NCBI GenBank assembly: GCA_947500875.1
Contig: CANMUN010000001.1
Coordinates: forward strand, 1-64,000
Reading direction: 5' to 3'
Origin: Flavobacteriales bacterium
Lineage (GTDB): Bacteria; Bacteroidota; Bacteroidia; Flavobacteriales_D; Crocinitomicaceae
Length of the DNA stretch: 64,000 bases
Position numbers and translations under genes: made by a program. Below are positions 53,007-60,972 of the stretch, one piece after another. Below the pieces are notes generated by a model. It did not search any database and was not told the origin of the DNA. It saw nothing but the letters and a program-made list of their open reading frames with translations. Each line of letters opens with the position of its first letter. Position 1 is the first letter of the stretch.

Positions 53007-53822
53007 ATGCAGCGAATTACCAACGGAATATATCAAGGTGCTGATGGTCGCGAGAGCTTGTATGACCTTTTCCTACCCGAAAATTGGCAAGGGGATTTGA
53101 TCTTATTTGTCCATGGGTTCATGGGCTTTAAAGATTGGGGCGCTTGGAACTTAGTAGCAGCCTATTTTGAACAACAAGGATTTTCGTTTGCGAAACTCAA
53201 CCTCAGCCATAACGGTGGAACCGTGGAAAACCCGTTGGATTTTCTGGACCTGGAAGCCTTTTCGAACAACACCTACTCCAAAGAAGTGGAAGACCTAAGC
53301 TTATTTCGAAAGCACCTTGCTGCGAAAATTCACGCAAAGAGGATTTACCTCATCGGTCATTCACGGGGTGGCGCAGCGGTGATCTTGAACGCAAGGGACG
53401 AGCACGTTGACAAAATCGTACTTTGGGCCTCTATTTGCGATATTGGACGGCGTTTTCCCGAAGGTCCAGCGCTAGAAGATTGGAAAAACAAGGGGTACCG
53501 CACCGTGCTGAACGGACGAACGCGGCAGGAACTCCCGCAGAAATTTAGTTTGTATGAGGACTATTTTAACAATGCATCCCAGCTCAACCTCGAAGCTGCG
53601 ATAAAATCGATGAGGACCCCGACACTGGTTATCCATGGAGACCAGGACCGTTCAGTGAAACTAGCGGAGGGGGAAGCCTTAGCGGCCTGGAGCCAAACGA
53701 AGCTTGCGGTAATTCGCGGAGCGGATCACGTATTTGGGGCAAGTCACCCGTGGACCAAGGATGAACTACCGCAAGACCTGCTGGAGGTTTGTGAAAAAAC
53801 CTTGGAATTCTTGAAACCATAA
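53007..53822 (+). CDS. Alpha/beta hydrolase
   Basis: 271-aa hydrolase, probably an acyl esterase or lipase-like enzyme. FVHGFMGFKDWG is the oxyanion region, GHSRGGAA holds the nucleophile Ser119, HGDQDRSVK the Asp and GADHVFGASH the His. Substrate unknown. It lies 4 bp after trmB, so it is probably cotranscribed. Confidence 0.88.
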   Translation: MQRITNGIYQGADGRESLYDLFLPENWQGDLILFVHGFMGFKDWGAWNLVAAYFEQQGFSFAKLNLSHNGGTVENPLDFLDLEAFSNNTYSKEVEDLSLFRKHLAAKIHAKRIYLIGHSRGGAAVILNARDEHVDKIVLWASICDIGRRFPEGPALEDWKNKGYRTVLNGRTRQELPQKFSLYEDYFNNASQLNLEAAIKSMRTPTLVIHGDQDRSVKLAEGEALAAWSQTKLAVIRGADHVFGASHPWTKDELPQDLLEVCEKTLEFLKP

Positions 53823-53829
53823 ATTGACT

Positions 53830-53859
53830 TTTGAATTCAATAAAATCTACCTACCTTTG
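53830..53859 (+). promoter_or_regulatory. Promoter of ffs (TTTG, 18 nt, TACCTTTG)
   Basis: TTTG at 53830-53833 and TACCTTTG at 53852-53859 match consensus and spacing. The first G of the RNA's GGGG (53865) is 6 nt after the box, giving a local calibration for start-site distance. Confidence 0.8.
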
Positions 53860-53864
53860 CATTC

Positions 53865-53968
53865 GGGGTAAGTCTTTTACGACCAGCTCCCTCTGAATCC
53901 TCCAGGACGGGAACGTAGCAAAGGTATGAGGTTGTAGCGGTGCGATAAAAGTAGCTTACCCTCTTTTT
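53865..53968 (+). ncRNA. ffs: Signal recognition particle 4.5S RNA
   Basis: Short bacterial SRP RNA, which binds Ffh and, through it, FtsY. The apical hairpin is canonical: CAGG on the 5' side, a 3-bp stem ACG/CGT capped by GGAA, then AGCA on the 3' side. Outer helices include CCT/AGG and CTC/GAG. The RNA ends pair as GGGTAAG with CTTACCC and a T-run follows. A consensus promoter sits at the right distance upstream. The exact ends are predicted from the closing stem. Confidence 0.94.
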
Positions 53969-53971
53969 TTT
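53954..53971 (+). terminator. Terminator of ffs
   Basis: The 3' strand of the RNA's closing stem (CTTACCC, pairing with 53866-53872) is followed by eight T at 53964-53971. Confidence 0.8.
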
Positions 53972-54047
53972 GACATAAGGACGATAGGACATTAGGATGT
54001 TAGGATGTTAGGACAATAAGACATAAAGACATTAGGATGTTAAGCAT
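53972..54047. repeat. Degenerate short repeats (ggacattaggatgttag type)
   Basis: Imperfect repeats of 7-9 nt built around AGGACATTAGGATGTTAG. They lie directly behind the ffs terminator and have no coding potential. Function not evident. Confidence 0.7.
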
Positions 54048-54082
54048 TTCATCTTCTCCCCTTTCGCTTGCGCCGAAGCTTC

Positions 54083-54134
54083 AGCGAAGGCACACAGCGA
54101 AGGCACACAGCAAAGGCACACAGCGAAGGCACTG
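54083..54134. repeat. 13-bp tandem repeat, 4 copies
   Basis: Unit AGCGAAGGCACAC at 54083, 54096, 54109 and 54122. The third copy has A for G and the fourth ends TG. A short translation across it is not a convincing gene. Confidence 0.9.
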
Positions 54135-54224
54135 AGGGGAGATTGAGAAGGGTGACATCGGTCGAGAATATAAAGAGACCATTTCTAGGAATAACTGTTC
54201 TCCTGTTAAATTATTTTCTCATAT

Positions 54225-54261
54225 GCACCCTTCGATACCTCCTTCGGACTACTCAGGGTGC
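54225..54261. repeat. REP-like palindrome
   Basis: GCACCCT at 54225-54231 pairs with AGGGTGC at 54255-54261 around an imperfect CTTCGG-containing loop. Similar palindromes are dispersed in many Bacteroidota genomes. No transposase is adjacent. Confidence 0.65.
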
Positions 54262-54274
54262 GGTTAAGATTTCA

Positions 54275-54320
54275 AAGTCCTTTAATCCTTAAGTCCTTTA
54301 ATCCTTAAGTCCTTTAATCA
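54275..54320. repeat. 16-bp tandem repeat, about 3 copies
   Basis: Unit AAGTCCTTTAATCCTT at 54275, 54291 and 54307 (last copy partial). It ends 9 bp before the promoter box of the next gene. Confidence 0.9.
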
Positions 54321-54328
54321 TTTTTCAC

Positions 54329-54336
54329 TACCTTTA
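54329..54336 (+). promoter_or_regulatory. Near-consensus -7 box TACCTTTA, 4 nt before the ATG
   Basis: One mismatch to TAnnTTTG, then ACCT and the ATG at 54341. The spacing matches the exact boxes at trmB, lpxD and dapD. Confidence 0.45.
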
Positions 54337-54340
54337 ACCT

Positions 54341-54628
54341 ATGAAATGGTTTTCTATTTTCACGGTAGTGATATTAGTCGGTTGTGCTAAAAGCACCTCA
54401 TGCCACAACGCCCTTCAAGGTCGCATTAAAAACCTAACCGGACTTGACGGCTGTGGTTGGGTGATTGAAGCGGAAGGAAAAACGTTTGAACCCTTAAACC
54501 TTAACGACTTCGACACAACTTTGATAAAAAACAACCAGAAAATTTACTTCACGTATCAGCCCTCTCCTGCAGGGTCCATTTGCATGGTGGGTGAAACTAT
54601 TCAGTTAACTTGCGTTGAGAAACGGTAA
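54341..54628 (+). CDS. Small lipoprotein of unknown function (95 aa)
   Basis: Lipobox ILVGC at residues 11-15. The mature domain has four more cysteines (STSCHNA, DGCGWV, SICMV, LTCVEKR), which could form two disulphides, and the blocks GCGWVIEAEGKTFEP and NQKIYFTYQPSP typical of small secreted beta proteins in this phylum. Function unknown. It precedes two other lipoprotein genes. Confidence 0.75.
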   Translation: MKWFSIFTVVILVGCAKSTSCHNALQGRIKNLTGLDGCGWVIEAEGKTFEPLNLNDFDTTLIKNNQKIYFTYQPSPAGSICMVGETIQLTCVEKR

Positions 54629-54646
54629 TTAATCTTGCTATCTATC

Positions 54647-55474
54647 ATGAAATCTATTGCCTGTATACTCCTTTTATCCACCACCTTTGTTGCATGCCAA
54701 CCTTCTAAAAGCAAGGACACAATCCAACGAAAAGACGCGGTAAACGAAGAACCCAGGGAACCCTTTTCTTACATTAACCCGAAAGGCTCTACCGTTCAAA
54801 CGCGTTTCAACCTACCAGAGGGTTTTTCGCGAACCTTGTGCGACAGCAACTCCTTCGGACACTATTTGCGGGAATTGCCGTTAAAAGAACACGGTCAACC
54901 CGTGTTGCTTTATACCGGTGTTGAAAAGCCGAACAATGGCAACTATCTCGCAGCAGTTGACTTACCCATTCCAAAAGGAAACCTACATCAATGTGCGGAT
55001 GGAGTAATTCGTTTAAGGACCGATTATTTGTTCAGCCAAAAACGATTCAATGAAATTTCGTTTAAATTCGTGAGCGGCAAACATTACGGTTACTTGACGT
55101 ATTTGAACGGAAAACTTCCTACGATGGAAAATAAATGGAATTACCTCATAAATGTGTACAACAGTGCGAATACCACCTCATTAAACGAACAACTCATTTC
55201 GAAAGCAATACGTGATCTAGAAATTGGAGATGTTTTTATTTATCCTCATCGAAATGGAGGATATGGACATGCAATTATTGTTGTCGACAAGTGCATCAAT
55301 GCTCAGGGCAGCATTAAATTCATGCTTGCCCAAAGCTATACGCCCGCTCAAGAATTAGAGATTATGGATAACCCGAATAATTTAGGTTCTCCCTGGTACG
55401 ACCTTAATTTTGGAGAAACTTTAATGACCTCCGGAATGTATTTTCAAAAAGACGAATTAAAATCTTTTGAATGA
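54647..55474 (+). CDS. DUF4846 lipoprotein (275 aa)
   Basis: Lipobox FVAC at residues 14-17 with start at MKSIACILLL; an ATG or alternative start 12 nt upstream is less likely. DUF4846 features are clear: FGHYLRELPLKEHG, QCADGVIRLRTDYLF, FKFVSGKHYG and GDVFIYPHRNGGYGHAII, the last with a possible catalytic His as in transglutaminase/NlpC-like folds. The family is uncharacterised. The stop overlaps the Kazal gene ATG. Confidence 0.87.
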   Translation: MKSIACILLLSTTFVACQPSKSKDTIQRKDAVNEEPREPFSYINPKGSTVQTRFNLPEGFSRTLCDSNSFGHYLRELPLKEHGQPVLLYTGVEKPNNGNYLAAVDLPIPKGNLHQCADGVIRLRTDYLFSQKRFNEISFKFVSGKHYGYLTYLNGKLPTMENKWNYLINVYNSANTTSLNEQLISKAIRDLEIGDVFIYPHRNGGYGHAIIVVDKCINAQGSIKFMLAQSYTPAQELEIMDNPNNLGSPWYDLNFGETLMTSGMYFQKDELKSFE

Positions 55475-55695
55475 AATTTATTATCATTGTGTTAGCTTGT
55501 ATCGCTTTATTTCCCCTCAGTGCATGTAAAAAAGGACGTTGCACGGAACATGCAAAAATGGCCTGTGATCTGATCGATATCAACCCGAATCATTATGATC
55601 CCGTATGCGATTGTCAAGGTAACACGTATCAAAACGAGGCGGTCATTCAATGCATCGAAGGGAAAACAAAATACAAAAAAGGAAAGTGTAATTAA
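55471..55695 (+). CDS. Kazal-type protease-inhibitor-like lipoprotein (74 aa)
   Basis: Lipobox PLSAC at residues 15-19. The mature domain has the Kazal pattern YDPVCDCQGNTYQNEA with conserved cysteines and a C-terminal KGKC. Eukaryotic Kazal domains inhibit serine proteases; bacterial versions may protect surface proteins, an inference. ATGA overlap with the DUF4846 gene indicates cotranslation. Confidence 0.85.
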   Translation: MKFIIIVLACIALFPLSACKKGRCTEHAKMACDLIDINPNHYDPVCDCQGNTYQNEAVIQCIEGKTKYKKGKCN

Positions 55696-55718
55696 CCTAT
55701 TCCTCGGGATAGTTTCCC

Positions 55719-55726
55719 TACCTTTG
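55719..55726 (+). promoter_or_regulatory. -7 box TACCTTTG of the RPE-CBS operon, 5 nt before the ATG
   Basis: Exact TAnnTTTG followed by CAGGG and ATG at 55732. GGG could not act as a leader RBS if transcription begins at or next to the ATG. Confidence 0.6.
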
Positions 55727-55731
55727 CAGGG

Positions 55732-56736
55732 ATGAAAATTTCAGCTTCCATCTACAGCGATGCGCGCAACAACCTGTCGGCAACTATTGCTGATTTAGAT
55801 GCCCATCAAGTAGACCTGCTGCACGTGGATTGCAACGATGACCTGTCGGTTTTCGACGATATTATCGCTTTGCGCAAGATCACCAACATTCCGGTGGATT
55901 TGCACATCATTACCCCCACTCCTTCCAAGTTTTACGCCCGGTTATTGGAGGTGCCCGTTGAGTATATTACTTTTCAATTAGAACCCCTGCAAGAACCCCT
56001 AAATTGGCCACCAGCCTTTAAAGGATCTAAAGGAGTGGCTATTACCACCGACACTTCGATTGATGCTTTCGAAGCTCATGACAACTGCGATTTCATATTG
56101 ATTATGGCGACCGTTCCGGGGCAGTCTGGCGGAACGTTTAACAAGGATAATTTTAAGAAAATACGTACCTTCCGCAAGCGGTATCCCAACAAATCCATCC
56201 ACGTGGACGGTGGCGTTAACGGCGAGGTTTCCTTCATCTTACGGAACATGGGCGTAAGCACGGCCGTTTCTGGATCATACCTTTTCAAAGGACCCAGCAT
56301 TGGTCATGCTTTGATGAACCTCACAGCTCGCAGCCACGATTCGGCGTTTTGCGTGGAGGATTTCATGATCCCGATCGAAGAGTGTCCCGTTGCATCAACC
56401 GACAACGCAAGCACCGAGAACATCTTGGAAATCATTGAAAACGGCAAACTCGGTTTTTGCCTTATAACGAATCGAGAAAACCAACTTGAAGGCATTGTTT
56501 CCAGTGCTGATATCCGTAAAGCCTTGCTGCGGCAACTGAAAACCAAAATCCCATTAACGCCTGAATCGCTAATCAACCAACATCCTTTGACGGTTCATGC
56601 TACGGACTCCGTGGTGGAACTCTTGAAATTGCTCAAACGTGCCTCCTTCCCTGTTATGTACCTTCCAGTAGTTGATCGGAACCAACAGGCCATGGGAATC
56701 GTTAATTTTGTTAACCTCATTAAAGGAGAATTATGA
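55732..56736 (+). CDS. Ribulose-phosphate 3-epimerase-like barrel fused to a CBS pair
   Basis: 334 aa. Residues 1-195 are an RPE-like TIM barrel in which the four metal/catalytic positions are kept: His31 and Asp33 (LLHVDCND), His58 (VDLHII) and Asp159 (HVDGG). The phosphate loop resembles MATVPGQSGGTF. Residues about 205-334 form two CBS motifs (ILEIIENGKLGFCLITNREN, VVELLKLLKRASFPVMYLPVVD), which usually sense adenine nucleotides. The RPE-CBS fusion is unusual; KdsD has the analogous SIS-CBS build. First gene of a tightly overlapping operon. Confidence 0.88.
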   Translation: MKISASIYSDARNNLSATIADLDAHQVDLLHVDCNDDLSVFDDIIALRKITNIPVDLHIITPTPSKFYARLLEVPVEYITFQLEPLQEPLNWPPAFKGSKGVAITTDTSIDAFEAHDNCDFILIMATVPGQSGGTFNKDNFKKIRTFRKRYPNKSIHVDGGVNGEVSFILRNMGVSTAVSGSYLFKGPSIGHALMNLTARSHDSAFCVEDFMIPIEECPVASTDNASTENILEIIENGKLGFCLITNRENQLEGIVSSADIRKALLRQLKTKIPLTPESLINQHPLTVHATDSVVELLKLLKRASFPVMYLPVVDRNQQAMGIVNFVNLIKGEL

Positions 56737-57728
56737 TCCTACGTTTAAACCCTCAAATCACCTCCAGCGAAGCCCAGTCCTTGGCTGAACAACACCGTGC
56801 TTTTTACCTTTTCGACGGCGGTCACACGTTGGTGACGGGTTCTGGTGTCAAGGAAGTGCCGGAAAGTTTAATTGCTGTTACGGAAAGATCTTGGATATTT
56901 CCGAACGACATGCAGCTGGCTAGTAAAAATTATCAAGCAGAAACTCGAAGTATTTCTTTCGGAAAAACCACCATTGGTGGTAATAGCCAAAACACCGTGC
57001 TCATTGGCGGACCTTGTTCCGTGGAATCGGAAGAACAACTCGAAAGCGCTGCGCAATTGTTGGTTAAATTGGGATTAAACACCTTGCGAGGTGGCGCGTA
57101 CAAGCCCCGAACGAGTCCTTACTCCTTCCAAGGGATGGGATTAGACGGCCTAAAATTGCTCGCTAAAATGCGGGAAAATTACGGTTTAACCGTCATTACC
57201 GAGGCCCGAGATGCAACGCACATTCAAGAAATCATCGAACATACCGATATTATACAAATCGGTGCCAAAGCCATGTACGACCAAGGTATTTTACGAGCTT
57301 GTGCCAAAATAACCAAACCTGTTCTGATAAAACGGGGCTTTGGAACTACCCTTCAAGAGCTGGTGCAAGCAGCGGAATTCATTTTATCCGGAGGCAATCA
57401 AAACGTGATGGTTTGTGAACGTGGCATCCGGACCTTTGAAACGGGAACGCGTTTCACCTTGGACTTGTGCGGTGTGGCTTGGTTAAAAGAACACACCAAT
57501 TTACCCGTCATTCTCGATCCATCGCATGCCATGGGATATGCTTATGGTGTTCCCTCATTGGCCAAAGCCTGCGTTGCCATGGGCATTGATGGATTGTTAA
57601 TCGAAACGCACCCAAACCCTAAAGTGGCTAAATCGGACGCATCACAGCAGTTAACGTATGACGCTTTTGAACAATTGTACCGAGATCTTCAACCCGTGGC
57701 CGCTGCCGTAGGATACCGCATCGTATGA
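56733..57728 (+). CDS. Class I beta DAHP synthase
   Basis: 331 aa. Residues 1-80 are a small ferredoxin-like regulatory domain (MILRLNPQITSSEAQSLAEQ) as in Thermotoga DAHPS. The barrel has GPCSVES (93-99), RGGAYKPRTSPYSFQG, LIKRGFGTTLQE, CERGIRTFE and DPSHAMGYA. KPRTSP marks DAHP synthase rather than KDO8P synthase (which has KANR-type). It condenses PEP with erythrose 4-phosphate in the shikimate pathway. No chorismate mutase is fused, unlike many Bacteroidota. ATGA overlaps both neighbours. Confidence 0.92.
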   Translation: MILRLNPQITSSEAQSLAEQHRAFYLFDGGHTLVTGSGVKEVPESLIAVTERSWIFPNDMQLASKNYQAETRSISFGKTTIGGNSQNTVLIGGPCSVESEEQLESAAQLLVKLGLNTLRGGAYKPRTSPYSFQGMGLDGLKLLAKMRENYGLTVITEARDATHIQEIIEHTDIIQIGAKAMYDQGILRACAKITKPVLIKRGFGTTLQELVQAAEFILSGGNQNVMVCERGIRTFETGTRFTLDLCGVAWLKEHTNLPVILDPSHAMGYAYGVPSLAKACVAMGIDGLLIETHPNPKVAKSDASQQLTYDAFEQLYRDLQPVAAAVGYRIV

Positions 57729-58399
57729 TACATTTAGAACAAAACATCCGAGGATTGTGCGCCAAACATGGCTTGCACTACAACGACTTTCTTGCCGACC
57801 TAGAAGTGGACGAAGTCCGTGAGCTCACCCTGTATGATTTAGAAGCCATTGCGGAAGAATATTCCTTGGATCTCATGGGTCTTTTATTCAAGCCCTTGTT
57901 CCATGAAGAGAACTTAGCAAAAAAATTGAAAGGTATTAAACTACTGGTGCTGGACGTGGACGGTGTCATGACGGATGGCGGCATGTATTGGACGGAATCG
58001 GGAGATCAACTGAAGAAATTCAATACCAAGGACGGATTAGGAATCATGGGTCTTACGAAAAAAGGATTTTCAGTAGGAATTATTTCTTCCGGATTCACCC
58101 ATACCATGGTGCAAAAACGTGCAGAATTATTGGGCATTGCACGTTGCTATGTTGGGCAAGAACCGAAAATTGATGTGCTGAAGTCCTGGTGTGTAGAACT
58201 GGGGATCACCTTGCAAAATGTAGCGATCATTGGCGATGACCTCAACGATTTGGAAACGATGCGCAGCGTAGGATTGGCAGTTTGTCCGTCCGATGCCGTG
58301 AACGAAGTGAAATCCATTTGCTCGCTGATTCTTTCAAAACGCGGTGGAGACGGTTGTATACGAGAGTTCATTGACGCTTATTTGACTAAATACCTGTAA
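57725..58399 (+). CDS. KdsC-like HAD phosphatase with HTH-like N-terminal extension
   Basis: 224 aa. Residues 68-224 are a KdsC/C0-type HAD phosphatase: LVLDVDGVMTDGGMYW (nucleophile Asp77, Asp79), FNTKDGLGIMGL and VAIIGDDLNDLETMRSVGLA. Residues 1-58 are an added helical domain (LYDLEAIAEEYSLDLMGLLF) resembling the XRE/HTH turn found in transcription regulators. KdsC normally removes phosphate from KDO 8-phosphate. It shares ATGA overlap with the DAHP synthase gene, so its substrate may be related; no kdsA or kdsB is nearby. Confidence 0.87.
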   Translation: MIHLEQNIRGLCAKHGLHYNDFLADLEVDEVRELTLYDLEAIAEEYSLDLMGLLFKPLFHEENLAKKLKGIKLLVLDVDGVMTDGGMYWTESGDQLKKFNTKDGLGIMGLTKKGFSVGIISSGFTHTMVQKRAELLGIARCYVGQEPKIDVLKSWCVELGITLQNVAIIGDDLNDLETMRSVGLAVCPSDAVNEVKSICSLILSKRGGDGCIREFIDAYLTKYL

Positions 58400-58400
58400 C

Positions 58401-59612
58401 ATGGAAAAAACACGCATTGGTATTATTCGAGAAGGGAAGGTGCCCCCCGACTTCCGAACACCCTTAACGCCACAACAGTGCAGAATGCTTCAAAACCAGT
58501 ACCCCTTTGTGGAGGTACAGGTGGAAGCCAGCCCAATACGAACTTTTTCCGACGAGGCATATCAAGCGCAAGGTATTCAAGTGGTGGATGATGTGAGTTC
58601 GTGTGATATTCTTTTAGGAGTCAAGGAGGTTCCAATAGAACAGTTGATCCCGAATAAAACCTACCTCTTCTTTTCGCACACACTCAAAAAACAGCCCTAT
58701 AACCGCGATTTGTTGGCCGCGATTTTGGAACGCAAGATTCGTTTGGTGGACTATGAAGCCATTCGCGACAAGTACCGAAACCGCTTAATTGGCTTCGGAA
58801 GGTATGCTGGAATTGTGGGGTGCTACAACGCCTTTTTAACCTTCGGTCTCAAACATGGGTTGTATACTTTGAAGCCGGCTCACCAATGTGCCGACCGAAA
58901 CGAGGTAGAGCGTGAATTAGCCAAGGTGCACCTTCCAAAAAATTTCAAATGCTTGCTAACCGGATTTGGACGTGTAGGCCACGGTGCAGCTGAAATCATG
59001 CAGTTATTGCCGATTAAAGAAGTAAGTCCGGAAGAGTATTTAACACAAACCTTTGAAGAACCGGTTTATGCGCAATTGGAAGTCGAGGATTACTACAAGA
59101 AACATGACGGAACCTTTGATAAGTCGGAATTTTATGCAAATCCGGAAGGATACCATTGTGTTTTAAATCAATTTACCCCTTCGACGGACTTGTACATGCC
59201 CTGTCATTATTGGGATAACCGAGCTTCCGTGATGTTAAGCAGGGAAGATTTAAACAACAGTCCACGCCTACAAGTGATCGCCGATATTTCGTGCGACGTT
59301 AACGGACCCATTGCGAGTACGATACGGCCTTCTAAAATTGGCGATGCTATTTACGGTTTTGATCCGAAAACCGGACAAGAAACCGATTACCTTTCCAACG
59401 GATCCATTGCCGTAATGGCCGTGGACAATTTACCCTGTGAATTGCCCAAAGATGCATCGGAAGATTTTGGGAATGAATTGCTGAAACACGTTTTTCCACG
59501 GCTATTGGTCGACGATCCTGATGGGATCATTTACAAGGCTTCAGAAACCACCTTCGAAGGAACGCTGAACGAACCCTTTATGTATCTCACTGACTACTTG
59601 GAAGGAAAGTAA
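58401..59612 (+). CDS. Saccharopine/alanine-dehydrogenase-like NAD(P) oxidoreductase
   Basis: 403-aa enzyme of the AlaDh/PNT and LYS1-like group. The N-terminal domain starts RIGIIREGKVPPDFRTPLTP, and the dinucleotide fold has CLLTGFGRVGHGAAEIMQLL. VIADISCDVNGPIASTIRPS is the signature block. Substrate uncertain; in Bacteroidota such proteins are labelled saccharopine dehydrogenase but often lack experimental support. It starts 1 bp after the KdsC-like gene, suggesting a shared amino- or keto-acid pathway. Confidence 0.82.
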   Translation: MEKTRIGIIREGKVPPDFRTPLTPQQCRMLQNQYPFVEVQVEASPIRTFSDEAYQAQGIQVVDDVSSCDILLGVKEVPIEQLIPNKTYLFFSHTLKKQPYNRDLLAAILERKIRLVDYEAIRDKYRNRLIGFGRYAGIVGCYNAFLTFGLKHGLYTLKPAHQCADRNEVERELAKVHLPKNFKCLLTGFGRVGHGAAEIMQLLPIKEVSPEEYLTQTFEEPVYAQLEVEDYYKKHDGTFDKSEFYANPEGYHCVLNQFTPSTDLYMPCHYWDNRASVMLSREDLNNSPRLQVIADISCDVNGPIASTIRPSKIGDAIYGFDPKTGQETDYLSNGSIAVMAVDNLPCELPKDASEDFGNELLKHVFPRLLVDDPDGIIYKASETTFEGTLNEPFMYLTDYLEGK

Positions 59613-59617
59613 AAGGC

Positions 59618-60889
59618 CTATTGCAACGGGATGTTGCTTTTGGTGGACTCGCTCTTTCGTTGCTGTTCACGGTAAAGAAAACCCCAAAACAATGCAGCCA
59701 AAAGAAAGGCGCCGGGAAGTATGAGCATTCCTATGCGTAGATTTCCTGCACCGTCTGAAACTCTACCTACCAACTCGGGCGACCATAAATCGCCGAAGGC
59801 ATGGATCATAAAGATGCAAATGGCCATGGCCGATGCACGCATGGTGGAGGGAACGCTTTCCAGAATAACGGTGTTGATGGGCCCCGTGGATTGGAACAGG
59901 AAAATCAAGGAGATCACAATACAGATCATGCTTAAGAGCGTGTTTTCCGTGAGAAATGAAACAAAGGAAAAAGGCACTGCAAGCAGCATAGAAATCACCA
60001 ATAATTTTGCATAACCTGCCGGCGATTTTACCCGCCAACGGTTGGCCAATGCCCCACCAATCAAGGTACCAACAATTCCCCCCACGACTAAACTTGGACC
60101 CAAGAACAAGGAGGCATTCGCTTCATCCAAACCGTGAACACGGTGGAGAAAGGTTGGGCCCCAAAACGAAAAAGCACCCATGGCAAAAGTGTAAAAAATG
60201 TATCCCAAATTCACGTAAAGGTATTCCTTGTTCTTCGCAAGAGCGGCAATGCTCTTCAACGAAATCTTCTCCTTTTTCTCGGTGTTGGAATCGTTCAATC
60301 CCCTCGCCGGCTCGGGCACAAAAAACAGCAAGGCGGCTAATAAAAAACCAGGAATGCCGGTAATGAAAAAAGCACTCCTCCAACCGAGCTGCGCTGCGAT
60401 AACTCCACCCAACGCAAAACCAAAGGCAGCGCCGATGGGTATCGCTAAGGAGAAAAAAGTAATTGCTTTGTTCCTGCGCTCCGATGGATAAGCATCTGAA
60501 ATGACCGCAGGTGCAATCGCTCCGAAACTGGCCTCTCCTAATCCAACCATAATCCGGCAGAAAATCATGAAGGAAAAACCTTGAGCGATTCCGGTTAAAC
60601 AGGTTCCTAAACTCCAACCAATGATTCCGATAGCCATGAGTTTACGTCGCGATAACTTATCCCCCAAATACCCAAAAATCGGTGAGGTTAAAAAATACCC
60701 CAACATAAATGCTGTCGCTAGACGACCCATATCCGCATCGCTTTTTATGCCTAAATCTTCTTTTATCGGTTCTAAAACTGCTGACAAGACATATCGGTCC
60801 AAGAAATTAAAGAGGTTGATAACCGTAAGTAATATCAAAAGGCGCTTGGCCATCGGGAAACTTGGGGAATCGGAAACGGTAGGCTGCAT
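59618..60889 (-). CDS. MFS transporter, spinster-like
   Basis: 423-aa secondary transporter with twelve membrane spans. Motif A is GYLGDKLSRRKLMAIG between helices 2 and 3; NFLDRYVLSAVLEPIKEDL in helix 1 is typical of the spinster/sphingosine-like group. Substrate unknown. The start at MQPTVSDSPS fits a TATGTTTG box 4 nt upstream; a start 24 nt further up would lie on top of that box. It is convergent with the dehydrogenase gene and divergent from dapD. Confidence 0.9.
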   Translation of the reverse strand: MQPTVSDSPSFPMAKRLLILLTVINLFNFLDRYVLSAVLEPIKEDLGIKSDADMGRLATAFMLGYFLTSPIFGYLGDKLSRRKLMAIGIIGWSLGTCLTGIAQGFSFMIFCRIMVGLGEASFGAIAPAVISDAYPSERRNKAITFFSLAIPIGAAFGFALGGVIAAQLGWRSAFFITGIPGFLLAALLFFVPEPARGLNDSNTEKKEKISLKSIAALAKNKEYLYVNLGYIFYTFAMGAFSFWGPTFLHRVHGLDEANASLFLGPSLVVGGIVGTLIGGALANRWRVKSPAGYAKLLVISMLLAVPFSFVSFLTENTLLSMICIVISLIFLFQSTGPINTVILESVPSTMRASAMAICIFMIHAFGDLWSPELVGRVSDGAGNLRIGMLILPGAFLLAALFWGFLYREQQRKSESTKSNIPLQ

Positions 60890-60893
60890 AGCA

Positions 60894-60901
60894 CAAACAT
60901 A
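60894..60901 (-). promoter_or_regulatory. -7 box TATGTTTG of the MFS gene, 4 nt before the ATG
   Basis: Exact TAnnTTTG on the minus strand, then TGCT and the ATG at 60889. Confidence 0.6.
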
Positions 60902-60960
60902 AGGATATTTCACGCATCCCTAGAACTTAAAAATCAAAATTACCATTTCAAGAATTAAGG

Positions 60961-60968
60961 TAACTTTG
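60961..60968 (+). promoter_or_regulatory. -7 box TAACTTTG of dapD, 4 nt before the ATG
   Basis: Exact TAnnTTTG followed by CACT and ATG at 60973. The dapD and MFS promoters face away from each other within 83 bp. Confidence 0.6.
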
Positions 60969-60972
60969 CACT

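Noticed and set aside
54068..54292. 74-residue frame across the 13-bp repeats
   Set aside because: It is made of repeat and palindrome sequence with no recognisable protein features.
56733..57728. Reading the synthase as KDO8P synthase
   Set aside because: The KPRTSP and GPCSVES motifs are those of DAHP synthase, and KDO8P synthase has a different loop at this position.
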